Shown piece by piece: positions 1-7,701 of a DNA stretch of 64,000 nt; the stretch's first letter is position 1; each line of letters begins with the position of its first letter. The notes under the pieces are model-generated. The model did not search any database, was not told the origin of the DNA, and saw nothing but the letters and a program-made list of their open reading frames with translations. Source of the DNA: Streptomyces agglomeratus (GTDB taxonomy: Bacteria > Actinomycetota > Actinomycetes > Streptomycetales > Streptomycetaceae); the NCBI RefSeq assembly GCF_001746415.1, contig NZ_MEHJ01000001.1, positions 8,190,501-8,254,500 of the forward strand, written 5' to 3'. The position numbers and the translations under genes were made by a program.

Positions 1-66
1 CTGAAGAGGTGGGCCCACGGCCAGCACCTCTACGACGTCCTTGGTATCCAGAGCACGACGCAGTGA
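1..66 (+). CDS. C-terminal end of an unidentified protein (partial)
   Basis: The first 21 codons of the window are open and end at TGA 64-66. The peptide (starting LKRWAHGQHL) has plausible composition, but it is too short to identify and the gene begins outside the window. It could be a chance open frame. Confidence 0.25.
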   Translation: MKRWAHGQHLYDVLGIQSTTQ

Positions 67-581
67 TCCGAGACCGGCCCCGCCCTGCTGCTGGTCGGCA
101 CGCACGCCTCACCTCCGCGTGGCGGGAGCGGCGCGGGTAGGGCTAATCCCGTTCCGGGGACGGCAGGACCGCTATGCCTTTGCGGCCAATCCAGGGTGAG
201 GTTCTCGGCCTAGAGGTTCGCGTCACCGTGGCGAGGGCGTCGAGTTTGCCTTGGGTGTGTGCGGCTTGCTCCCGCCCGGGATACCGGTGCGCCGGGTGGC
301 GGGAGTGGGGTGCATGGTGCCCGCCCTCAGGGCTCGCTGGCCAAGGCCGCGGTGGTGGGGCCCGGCCGAGGAGCGGACTGTTGGAGGTCGGCTGACGGCC
401 GGGGCGGGGTTGAGCGTGGGTCCGCAGACGGCGGCCCGGGTCACAGGGGGGCCGGGCCGCCGTTGCGTCGTCCTGAGCCGGTACGAGGTGACGGCTGCTC
501 TGGTGGGTAACCCCCACTGGACATTCTGGTGGGATTGAAAGGCCGACCCGCGTCGGTTCGGCGGGCTGCCATCATGCTCAG
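67..581. other. Stretch without a convincing gene
   Basis: Open frames on both strands overlap each other and have Arg/Pro-rich antisense-type composition. No terminator or RNA gene stands out. The last 60 bases should hold the promoter of the gene starting at 582. Confidence 0.4.
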
Positions 582-1034
582 ATGGCCCACGACATAGTGT
601 TCTTCCTCGCCGCCGACGACGAGACCGCTGCTGCCACGCGCCCGCGGGGACCTGGTGAGGCTTTTGAGTCAGTGACCTGCCGTTTCATTGAGCCGGACAG
701 TGCCATCGCCGAATGGGACATGTACTTCGAGGAGCCTTCGGCCGATGCCCCGCCGGTTGATCAGCTCCTTGGGTGGGCGTGGCCAGACTGGGTCACTGCC
801 CCCTTGAACGACGGCGTTGAGGTGTTCGCTCTGCCGCAGCGGTTGACCCGGGCGCTGGCCAACGCGAGCTCCGCCGAGCTGGAAGAGCTTGCAGGCCGCT
901 GGACCACGCGCCTCCGATCCGAGGACAGAGACGACATGACCGACGATGACATGCTGGCTGTCCTGCAAGGCGTTGCCCGCCTCGCAGCGTCTGCGGTGAA
1001 TACGGGCGGCGGCCTCTACAGCTGGAGCTTCTGA
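582..1034 (+). CDS. Hypothetical protein, 150 aa
   Basis: I do not recognise the family. The protein is acidic and soluble, with no signal peptide or membrane segment. It has a Trp-rich middle (LGWAWPDWV, residues about 64-72) and a helical C-terminal third ending in GGGLYSWSF. Its length and composition resemble small cytosolic accessory proteins of Streptomyces such as immunity-type proteins, but nothing in the sequence fixes a role. It converges with the next gene and the two 3-prime ends overlap by 19 bases. Confidence 0.6.
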   Translation: MAHDIVFFLAADDETAAATRPRGPGEAFESVTCRFIEPDSAIAEWDMYFEEPSADAPPVDQLLGWAWPDWVTAPLNDGVEVFALPQRLTRALANASSAELEELAGRWTTRLRSEDRDDMTDDDMLAVLQGVARLAASAVNTGGGLYSWSF

Positions 1035-1438
1035 CCGTCCCTCCGCAAGGGGCGCTCGTTCTTGACGCCGCTGCACGCCAGGAGCTCGGTCCCGGTCGCG
1101 TCGAAGTACAAGGTGAAGAACCAGGACCGGTCTGCAGCGACGATGTTGCCCGTACGCAGTTGCTCGTCGCAGTGCCGAGCGCGGAGGATCTCAACGGTCT
1201 CGTCGAGGCCGAGGGTTGTCAGGCCGATCTTCAACGACCGCTTCAGCCTTGTCGCAGCGATGCCAAGGACCATCCACTGTGGCGGCTGTCCGTCGTAGAG
1301 CATGACCTCGCCGCCGGCGGCGATGGCGTCGCGCGCTGCCTTGCAGGCACTGGTCTGGTCTTTGAGCATCGCAGTGATGTCGCGCTGGCTTGGATTCTTG
1401 TCTTCGGTGGCCACGCGGCGACTGTAGAGACCGAACAC
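1016..1438 (-). CDS. Hypothetical protein, 140 aa
   Basis: Leftward gene converging on the previous one. The product is a small soluble mixed alpha/beta protein. The C-terminal part (residues about 80-125) includes ILRARHCDEQL, a run of aromatic residues (SWFFTLYFD) and a Cys near the end. No catalytic motif or signal peptide is visible and I do not recognise the family. The upstream side is separated by 82 bases from the cassette that starts at 1521. Confidence 0.5.
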   Translation of the reverse strand: MFGLYSRRVATEDKNPSQRDITAMLKDQTSACKAARDAIAAGGEVMLYDGQPPQWMVLGIAATRLKRSLKIGLTTLGLDETVEILRARHCDEQLRTGNIVAADRSWFFTLYFDATGTELLACSGVKNERPLRRDGQKLQL

Positions 1439-1520
1439 AGGCGTTGCTACAGGATTCGGCGTGACCTGCGCAGGGCTTTGGGACAGCGGCGGTCGTGACA
1501 GGTAGAGCTGGAGACCGGCA

Positions 1521-1599
1521 TGTCAACGATCAAGTAATTCCCCACGTTCTGCCTGATCAGCGTCAGGTACCTCGCCACCCTGGCGGTCACGATTCCCCA
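1521..1599. repeat. Left terminal repeats of the HEAT cassette
   Basis: Outer copy 1521-1544 begins TGTCAACG and ends AATTCCCCA; inner copy 1581-1599 ends GATTCCCCA. They face the right-end copies in inverted orientation. Confidence 0.7.
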
Positions 1600-1727
1600 G
1601 GGGGACGCTGACCGTTGATGGTGCTCGTAACAAAAGCTGCCGGAGTAATGCCGAGATGATCTGGTATCCGACCGACCGCGAGGAAAACCCGTTGGCTGTC
1701 GGTGTTCCCTGCTGGAACGATCCTGGG

Positions 1728-2879
1728 ATGACCGACCACCGTGATGCCGTCCTCCGCCTGTGGGGTCGCCAGCTCTACGAGCGTCAGGGCGAGCCACTGG
1801 CCTGGGCGGAGGCGGTCCTGGAGGCCACCGGTCGCCCGCCGACCGCCGTTACCGCGGCGATGTCCGGCCGACTCGACGCCCTCGCTGATTCCCCATCGGA
1901 CCGCGCATGGCTGCTGTTCCGTACGGTCGCCAAGCTGGCCGCGAACCTGCGGGGCGACGGCCGCTACGACGCGGACGTCGGCACCCGAATCAGCCCACTG
2001 GCCCTGTGGCTGGGCGAGCTCGAACCACCGCTCGCCGGCCCGCTCGGGGACGCACTCGGCCACCCGCCGGACGGGCCGACATCCCTCGTCACCGTCCACG
2101 CCGCCGAGTTGAGCAGGAACCGCACGATCGGGCTGCGGGCGATCGACGCCCTGCTGGAGTGGGCCGAGCTCGGCCATCCGCAGGCCCGGGCGGCCCTGTC
2201 CGAGGTCGCCTCCGACCACCGGACGCAGGATGTCACCGTCTGGACCAAGGCACTCAACCGGATCGCCCTGTTCGGCGACGCGAGCGTCGAACCGGGCCTA
2301 CTGCGCGCGCTCGCCGACACCGGGCACCGCGGGGTGCGGTGGTCGGCGCTCGCATGTGCCGAACTCGGCTTCCGCCGGGCCGTTCCGCTGATCACGGCCC
2401 TGCTGGAGCATCCCGATCCGATGGTCCGCGAGGGTGCCTGCGAGGCGCTCGGCCTCCTTGAGGAACACGCCGCCGTGCCCGCGCTGGCAGCCCGGCTGAA
2501 CGACGAGACCAACTGGGTACGCAGCAGGGCCGCCCTGGCGCTCGGCCAAATCGGCGGCGACCGGGCACTCGCTGTGCTCTGGCAGGCCATGATGGAACGC
2601 CGGAACCCGAAGGCCAGTCATCTCGCCTCAGCGATCGCCGCCTTCGGCCCGCCGGTTGTGGACGACCTGATCGCCCTCACCACCGATCCCGACCCGGACC
2701 TCCGAGCACTGGCCTGCCGCGCTCTCGGCTCCACCGCCGACGACCGGGCCCTGCCAGCACTGGAACGCCTCGCCGCCCACGACCTCGCCAGAACCACCCT
2801 CGGCGGCCTCGTGGCAACCGCCGCCAAGCAGGGACTGCGGACCGCGCACCGCATTCGCGCGCGCACCGCATCGACCTGA
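1728..2879 (+). CDS. HEAT-repeat / PBS-lyase-type repeat protein, 383 aa
   Basis: The C-terminal two thirds (residues about 190-370) is a series of roughly 31-residue helical repeats with the pattern VRxxAxxALGxxGDxxAxxxL (for example around residues 210, 240, 270 and 325). This is the signature of HEAT/PBS-lyase scaffolds that bind protein or nucleic acid partners. The first 180 residues are a non-repetitive helical domain. I chose the ATG at 1728; an in-frame ATG at 1656 would add 24 unlikely residues. It is the sole passenger of the cassette with IS21-like ends. Its partner is unknown; a role in accessory or defence functions is inference. Confidence 0.75.
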   Translation: MTDHRDAVLRLWGRQLYERQGEPLAWAEAVLEATGRPPTAVTAAMSGRLDALADSPSDRAWLLFRTVAKLAANLRGDGRYDADVGTRISPLALWLGELEPPLAGPLGDALGHPPDGPTSLVTVHAAELSRNRTIGLRAIDALLEWAELGHPQARAALSEVASDHRTQDVTVWTKALNRIALFGDASVEPGLLRALADTGHRGVRWSALACAELGFRRAVPLITALLEHPDPMVREGACEALGLLEEHAAVPALAARLNDETNWVRSRAALALGQIGGDRALAVLWQAMMERRNPKASHLASAIAAFGPPVVDDLIALTTDPDPDLRALACRALGSTADDRALPALERLAAHDLARTTLGGLVATAAKQGLRTAHRIRARTAST

Positions 2880-2957
2880 GCTCGACGCTCGTCTCGACTG
2901 ACGTTCACTCTGAACGCCGTCGGTCGACCTGACCGTACAGCGGCTGGCGTGAGACGG

Positions 2958-3005
2958 TGGGGAATTGTCTGACGTTTGGTATGGGGAATTGACTGACCGT
3001 CGGCA
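2958..3005. repeat. Right terminal repeats of the HEAT cassette
   Basis: Two direct copies of TGGGGAATTG(T/A)CTGAC at 2958-2980 and 2982-3005. The outer copy ends in CA at 3005 and is immediately followed by the CGGCA target duplication. Confidence 0.7.
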
Positions 3006-3029
3006 CGGCAACATAGCGGTCAATCGGTC

Positions 3030-3589
3030 AATGCCAAACCCTGGCTGCAACAAGCCCTCGACGCCCGCCGCTCCCCACGCCGGGTCCAACCAGGTGCGGG
3101 CCGTCGCGGCATCGGCGGTCTGCGGGCACAGCGTCCAGGGCGCCGCGAGTCCGAGGGACGCGAGGAGGTTCTCCAGCGCGCTCCTGCGCTGGTGCAGGGG
3201 CTGGTCCATGAGGACGGCGCCGGAGACCTCCAGCAGATCAAAGGTGATCAGGTGGGCGGGCTGCTCCCGGGCGGCCCGCTCGGCCCTGGCACCGCGGAGC
3301 CGGGCCCGGTGCTGAAGTGCTGTGAAGTCCAGCCTGCCGTTGTGCCAGACCACCAGCTCGGCGTCGACGACGGCCTCGACGCCGAGCGCGGCCGCGGCCC
3401 GGGTGATCTCCGGGAAGGCCGGGCCAAGATCGGCGCCGCGCTTGGACTGGAGGTACGGCTTGGGGCCGGTGAACACGAGGACGCGGACCCGTCCGCCGTC
3501 TGCTCGAACAGCACCGGCCTTGCCCCGGACGACGGCAGAGCCGTCACAGAGCGGGCCAGCATCGGCTCGACCGGCGGTGAGAGGTGCAC
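3030..3589 (-). pseudogene. Dead ATP-dependent DNA ligase remnant
   Basis: The N terminus (VEPMLARSVT) lies in the frame starting at 3589. The rest (PYLQSKRGADLGPAFPEI, DAELVVWHNGRLDFTALQHR, PAHLITFDLLEVSG, GVEGLL) lies in the next frame, so one base has been lost at the junction near 3489. The adenylated lysine motif, normally EQKADGFR in this family, reads EQTADG here (AAG to ACG), directly beside the missing T of the following Phe codon. Homology stops after GVEGLL, so the C-terminal catalytic motifs and OB domain are also missing. The gene cannot make an active ligase. The family is the small LigD-ligase-like type common in Streptomyces. Confidence 0.8.
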
Positions 3590-3833
3590 TCTCCACTCCT
3601 ACGCCTTCCGCGCCCCGCCCGCACGCCGCGCGGCCCGCGGCTCACCAGCAGCGCAGCACTCGGGCCGGAGGTGCTCGGCGGCCCCAGCCCGCGGCTGACG
3701 GACGACGGCGGTTTGCCCTCCACCCTGGGCTCCCAGGGGCGGCGCGGCGCGACCAGGGCCACGGTCACAGAAGTCGCTGGCCTGTCAGATCCCGCATCTA
3801 GGCTGTTGCAGAGATCGATCAAGGAGCAGGGCA

Positions 3834-5591
3834 GTGCGAATAGAGCGTCACCAGGTGAGCGGGGCAGCAGTGTCGGCAGCGCGCGAGGATTTCACGAACC
3901 GGATCGGGGGTCAGGTGCGGTCCATGTCGAGGGCCGGCCGGATGGCCACCTACGAATGGCAGTCGATCGCCGACGAGTTCCTCGACTACCTGGGCGCCCT
4001 CTCCGTCGCGACACCCGACCTCGACACCTCGGAGGCCAAGGCGGCCCTCAAGGACGCCTCGGAGGCCGCGGCCGGCGCCGTCGCCTACGCCGCCTACCAC
4101 CCGCACTGCAGCTTCCAGGTGTTCCTGGAGTACGTGAATTTCGGCATGAGCTACGACCCGGGTGAGGACGCACCCGAGGAGAGCGTCACGACCGGGGAGT
4201 GGATCGACGCGCTCTGCCTGGCCGTCCTCAGGGACAAGGCCAAGTGGCACGGCGAGGCCTTCCACTTCGCCCGCGACAAGTTCGCCGCACAGGCGCAGGG
4301 CACGCCTGCCGGCGAACTCGTCACCGGATTGATGGCCGTGGTCCTGGACGACACCGGCGACGACGAGGAGTACCCGCCGAGCGCGCAGGCCAAGCTCGCC
4401 GCCATCGATGCGGCCCTGGACCGTATCCGCACCCGCGCCGCAGAGACCGGCGAGTCCCTTCTGGAGCGGCCGGACAGCGCGGCCCTCCGCGCGTTGCGCG
4501 CCCTTGTCGTCGAGGACCGGGAGGCCTTCGATGCCGCGCTCGCCGATCTTCTGGCCAGGCACGCCGCCCTGCAGGGCCCCGCGGCCTCTCCGAGCACTCT
4601 GCTCCCGCTCGTCCCCATCGCTCTCGCCGCGCTCGGGTACCGGACGCTGGGCTGGGCGCCGGCCGTCCGCACCGACTACCTCCCGCACGCGCTGATCACC
4701 GGCTTCGAGACCCGGGGCCCCAGGGTCGGAGGGTTCGGCCGGGACCGGCGGCCGGACGCGGTCGCCGCGCTTGCCGCAGGCCCGCTGGTGGTGGAGCGGC
4801 CTGCCTGTGAGCGCGAGGGGATCCCGCGGATCGAGGCCATGTACGAGGAGCACCTGCGGGAGGCGTTCGCCCCCGCCGACGGGGAGCCCCTCGCCGTCTG
4901 GCACCTCGGCAGCGTGATGGACGATCAGAAGCGCCTCTTCCAGTGGCGGGCGGGGAATCCCGGCGACACCGAGGACGCCCAGCTCGCCACCCTTTGGCTG
5001 GCCTCTCGCGCGGGGGCGGCCCTGTTCCGTATCGCCCTGGCGGAGCCGGGCACCGAGGTCGAGGTCAACATCGACGGCCGCACGCTGCGCTACCAGGCCA
5101 AGCGCGGCGAGGATGCCGGTGCCGGGCGCTGGCAGACGGCCACCGCCTTCGCCCTGATCAGCGGCGCACGCGAGGACCTCGCCCCGCTGGTCCTCACCGG
5201 CCCAACCTTCGCCCGCCCGGACGGCTCCGCCTTCACCGCGTACCGCGAGGCCCTTCACGCCTATCTGAAGGGCGCCGAGCCCGAAGCGGCGGCGCAGCGG
5301 GCGCTGCAAGAGGCCGAGAAGGCCAAGGACTGGGGCTTCGCGATGCCGCCGGCCGTGCTGCTCTCGCAACTGGTGGAGGGCGACGAGGAGAGCTTCAACC
5401 TGGCCCTGGCCGACGCCCTGGAAGCCCACCGCGCGTACTACGAAGTCGCCGACCGCTCCGACTATCCGGAGGTCTCCGTCAACCTCGACGTCCTCGCGCT
5501 GGCCTGCCACGCCCGCCGCCGCGGCTGGGCTATCCGCGTGGAGTCCCCCTACCTGCCGCAGTACCTCCTGCGGGCTGCTGAACCCTTCTAG
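3834..5591 (+). CDS. Immunity 49 (Imm49)-family protein, 585 aa
   Basis: The first 180 residues, with FTNRIGGQVRSMSRAGRM, AAYHPHCSFQVFLEYVNFGMSYDP and DALCLAVLRDKAKWHGEAFHF, are typical of the Imm49 proteins found next to polymorphic toxins in actinobacteria. Two further all-helical modules (about 210-330 and 470-585) share the pattern of a large helix with FNxALAxALxxHR followed by LALACxARRxGWxIxVESxYLPxxLL, suggesting internal duplication. There is no signal peptide. The GTG start at 3834 has AAGGAG 8 bases upstream. No cognate toxin lies beside it, so it may be an orphan immunity gene. Family confidence is good; function is inferred. Confidence 0.75.
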   Translation: MRIERHQVSGAAVSAAREDFTNRIGGQVRSMSRAGRMATYEWQSIADEFLDYLGALSVATPDLDTSEAKAALKDASEAAAGAVAYAAYHPHCSFQVFLEYVNFGMSYDPGEDAPEESVTTGEWIDALCLAVLRDKAKWHGEAFHFARDKFAAQAQGTPAGELVTGLMAVVLDDTGDDEEYPPSAQAKLAAIDAALDRIRTRAAETGESLLERPDSAALRALRALVVEDREAFDAALADLLARHAALQGPAASPSTLLPLVPIALAALGYRTLGWAPAVRTDYLPHALITGFETRGPRVGGFGRDRRPDAVAALAAGPLVVERPACEREGIPRIEAMYEEHLREAFAPADGEPLAVWHLGSVMDDQKRLFQWRAGNPGDTEDAQLATLWLASRAGAALFRIALAEPGTEVEVNIDGRTLRYQAKRGEDAGAGRWQTATAFALISGAREDLAPLVLTGPTFARPDGSAFTAYREALHAYLKGAEPEAAAQRALQEAEKAKDWGFAMPPAVLLSQLVEGDEESFNLALADALEAHRAYYEVADRSDYPEVSVNLDVLALACHARRRGWAIRVESPYLPQYLLRAAEPF

Positions 5592-5710
5592 GGTGCGCCC
5601 CACGCCGAAGGGCTGCAGCAACCGAAATGCAGGGCCGGCAGTCCTTCGTACTCATCATGCCCAGGCGCGCGACCGCGACGAGGCATTCGAACACGTGATG
5701 GAATTGTGTC

Positions 5711-5944
5711 ATGGAGCAGCACACCTATCCCACCGACCTCGTCCAGGCACAGATCGACTACCACCGCGCATACCAGGCGCTCGCAGCCGACCCCTACGGC
5801 TTCCACACCGAGCGGCGGCGCCGTCTGCTGCACCTGTCCGCCCAAGTCCTCTTTCACCCCTACTGGGAGAAGACCGGCGGGAGGGGCCGCCTTGAGGGCT
5901 TGCGAAGGCAGGCCCGCACGCTGGAGCCGGCCCCCACGGCGTAG
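5711..5944 (+). CDS. Small hypothetical protein, 77 aa
   Basis: Basic, helical, soluble protein with Tyr/His-rich N terminus (DYHRAYQALAADPYGFHTERRRRLLHLSA is helical with two Arg clusters). It ends 3 bases before the DUF6233 start, so the two were probably one operon before the element at 6.1 kb inserted. No known domain is recognised. Confidence 0.5.
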   Translation: MEQHTYPTDLVQAQIDYHRAYQALAADPYGFHTERRRRLLHLSAQVLFHPYWEKTGGRGRLEGLRRQARTLEPAPTA

Positions 5945-5947
5945 CCG

Positions 5948-6105
5948 GTGAACGACCGCCCCAGGACCCTGCCCGCCCGGATACTGCTGGTCCTTCCCGA
6001 CGAGCAGACCGTGGAGGTGCGCCTGTACGAGAAATTCATCAGCGCCCAGGGACACCCGTGGCGCTACCGCATTGGCGTGCCGTCATGGGTGGCTAAGGAA
6101 AACGG
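5948..6105 (+). pseudogene. DUF6233-family gene, 5-prime half (split by integrative element)
   Basis: From GTG 5948 the frame encodes MNDRPRTLPARILLVLPDEQ... GVPSWVAKENG, the usual N terminus of DUF6233 proteins. It then runs into unrelated DNA and a stop at 6175. The missing part begins at 12254. Joining 6105 to 12254 (removing one AAAACGG copy) restores an open frame of 161 aa reading VAKENG-AEAAEYSVWV. The gene is therefore cut by the 6.15-kb element. DUF6233 proteins are of unknown function and common in Streptomyces accessory DNA. Confidence 0.85.
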
Positions 6106-6230
6106 GATGAATTGCACTGAATGCAACATCCCGTATGCCGTGGCAACTCTTGATACTGCTGGTCGATCGCGATGAGGTCGCCTTCGCCGGAAGTTCACTC
6201 TTGGCGGTGACCTGGGGGCCGAGTAGTCGT

Positions 6231-6245
6231 CGCAACAATGTTGCG
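6231..6245. repeat. 15-bp perfect palindrome upstream of the recombinase
   Basis: CGCAACAATGTTGCG, two 7-base arms around a central A, lies 17 bases before the GTG of the recombinase gene. It could be an operator for the XRE repressor encoded two genes on, or a recombinase binding site. Which of these applies cannot be decided from sequence. Confidence 0.5.
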
Positions 6246-6262
6246 TTGGCTACAACAGCTTC

Positions 6263-7378
6263 GTGGTTACCGAGGCCCCGGGGTCAGCACGGCTTGTTCT
6301 GGCCCGAAATGTGGTGCATCTCGACCCGGCAGCGGCGGTGTTCGAGGGGATGCAGGAAGGCTGGGCCCGTCAGCAGGCGGCTCGCTTCCTGAAGGCGAAG
6401 ACGATCGATCCGCGTCTGCGTCTGGTGAAGCGTCTGGAGGAGTTCACCGGGTTGTATCCGTGGCAGTGGACGCCGGCGGAGGGGGAGGCGTTCATCGCGC
6501 ACCTGCGCAGCGGCACGCAGCCGATCCAGATGTCCACGGCCCGCACGTACGAGGTGACGATCGCGCTCTTCCTGGAGTATCTGCTCGACCGGCGTTACGG
6601 CTGGGCCGATACCTGTCTGGAGAGGTTCGGCGAGGCCCCGCAAGAGGTCTTCCACGAGGGCAACTCAGTTCTGCACACCGTGGAGTACGAGGCGGACCCT
6701 CGTCGGCGCCCGCTGGACTACGACGAGGTCCAGGCGCTGTTCGACGCGGCCGATGCGCGCCCGGCCAAGGTGCGCGGTCAGGGCCGGAAGGGGGCCTTGA
6801 CCGCGCTGCGGGATGCGGCGGTGCTGAAGACGATCTACGCCTTCGGCACCCGGCGTACCGAGTCGTCGCGGGTCGACCTGGTGGATCTGCGGCGTAATCG
6901 GAGAGCCCCGAAGTTCGGTGCCTACGGCAGCATGATGGTGCGTTTCGGGAAGTCCTCGAAGGGCTCTCCGCCCAAGCGGCGCACGGTGCTGACGGTTCCG
7001 GAGATGGACTGGGTGGTCGATGTCCTCGACGAGTGGATCACGGAGATCCGGCCGCACTTCTCACCGGGCCGGCACCCGGCTCTGTGGATTACTGAACGGG
7101 TTGGACGGCTCTCGCCCCGCTCGGTTAACGAAGCCTTCGTCGCTGCCCGCCAGGACGCGGGCCTGGACGAGGACCTCGACCTGCACTGTCTGCGCCACAG
7201 CTACATCACGCACCTGACCGAGTTCGGTTACCCGGCCCGGTTCGTACAGGAGCAGGTCGGCCACTCTCACGCGGCCACCACCGCCATTTACATGGGCGTC
7301 TCGAACGAGTACCGCAACCAGCTGCTGGAGGCTTCGTTGAAGGGCCGCCTGGGCGACGACTGGAGCGTGACGGTGTGA
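6263..7378 (+). CDS. Tyrosine site-specific recombinase / integrase, 371 aa
   Basis: Residues about 40-125 form a SAM-like core-binding domain. Residues 150-350 are the catalytic domain with the expected residues: Arg in GTRRTE (about 197), Lys near 233, HCLR (308-311), GHSHA (His about 334) and Tyr in AIYMG (343). All catalytic residues are therefore present. The GTG start at 6263 is the first in frame after the palindrome at 6231. The stop overlaps the GTG of the XRE gene (GTGA), and that gene overlaps the next, so the three are translationally coupled. It presumably integrates and excises the surrounding 6.15-kb element at the AAAACGG core. Confidence 0.9.
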   Translation: MVTEAPGSARLVLARNVVHLDPAAAVFEGMQEGWARQQAARFLKAKTIDPRLRLVKRLEEFTGLYPWQWTPAEGEAFIAHLRSGTQPIQMSTARTYEVTIALFLEYLLDRRYGWADTCLERFGEAPQEVFHEGNSVLHTVEYEADPRRRPLDYDEVQALFDAADARPAKVRGQGRKGALTALRDAAVLKTIYAFGTRRTESSRVDLVDLRRNRRAPKFGAYGSMMVRFGKSSKGSPPKRRTVLTVPEMDWVVDVLDEWITEIRPHFSPGRHPALWITERVGRLSPRSVNEAFVAARQDAGLDEDLDLHCLRHSYITHLTEFGYPARFVQEQVGHSHAATTAIYMGVSNEYRNQLLEASLKGRLGDDWSVTV

Positions 7379-7701
7379 TCAAGAAAATGGGCTACCAGTG
7401 GAAGTTGCGCCAGCTCATGGCGGACCAGGGCATGTTCCAGACCTCGGACCTGGTTCCGCTGCTCGCCGAGCGCGGTATCACGCTCTCGCGTGAACAGGTC
7501 TACCGGCTGGTCACGCAGCCGCCGCAGCGTCTGAGCATGGACACCCTCGTCGCGTTGTGCGACATCCTGGGCTGCACGCCGAACGACCTGATCAAGCCCG
7601 AGGTCGTCAACGCGCAGGTCCGCAAGAGCGCCGACGGCACGCCGGGGCCAGCCCCGGCGGCTCCGCGGCGTACTGTCGTCCGCCGACCGGGACAGTCATG
7701 A
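7375..7701 (+). CDS. XRE-type helix-turn-helix regulator, 108 aa
   Basis: Residues 5-75 match a Cro/CI-like HTH (LRQLMADQGMFQTSDLVPLL, then REQVYRLVTQPPQRLSMDTLVALCDILGCTPNDLI). The C-terminal 30 residues are a basic, Pro-rich tail. It overlaps the recombinase stop by 4 bases and the next gene's start by 4. It probably controls recombinase expression; the palindrome at 6231 is a candidate operator. Confidence 0.85.
   Translation: MIKKMGYQWKLRQLMADQGMFQTSDLVPLLAERGITLSREQVYRLVTQPPQRLSMDTLVALCDILGCTPNDLIKPEVVNAQVRKSADGTPGPAPAAPRRTVVRRPGQS

Larger units (their letters stand above)
1521..3005. mobile_element. Transposase-less cassette with IS21-like ends carrying a HEAT-repeat gene
   Basis: Both ends start with TG and are inverted copies of each other: from 1521 inward and from 3005 inward, 18 of the first 24 bases match, ending in AATTCCCCA. 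Each end has a second internal copy of the TGGGGAAT unit (1581-1599 and 2958-2980), the multiple-terminal-repeat layout known for the IS21 family. The 5-bp sequence CGGCA flanks both sides (1516-1520 and 3006-3010), as expected for a target duplication. The only gene inside is the HEAT-repeat gene; there is no istA/istB. The repeats are seen directly; assignment to IS21 is inference. Confidence 0.7.

Noticed and set aside
143..538. Frames on both strands near the left edge
   Set aside because: Low-complexity Arg/Pro/Gly composition and mutual overlap; no support as genes.
6231..6245. Palindrome CGCAACAATGTTGCG as a third copy of the 47.3/48.1-kb sites
   Set aside because: Arms are similar (GCAAC...GTTGC), but the centre length differs and the context is different; kept only as a separate operator-like site.
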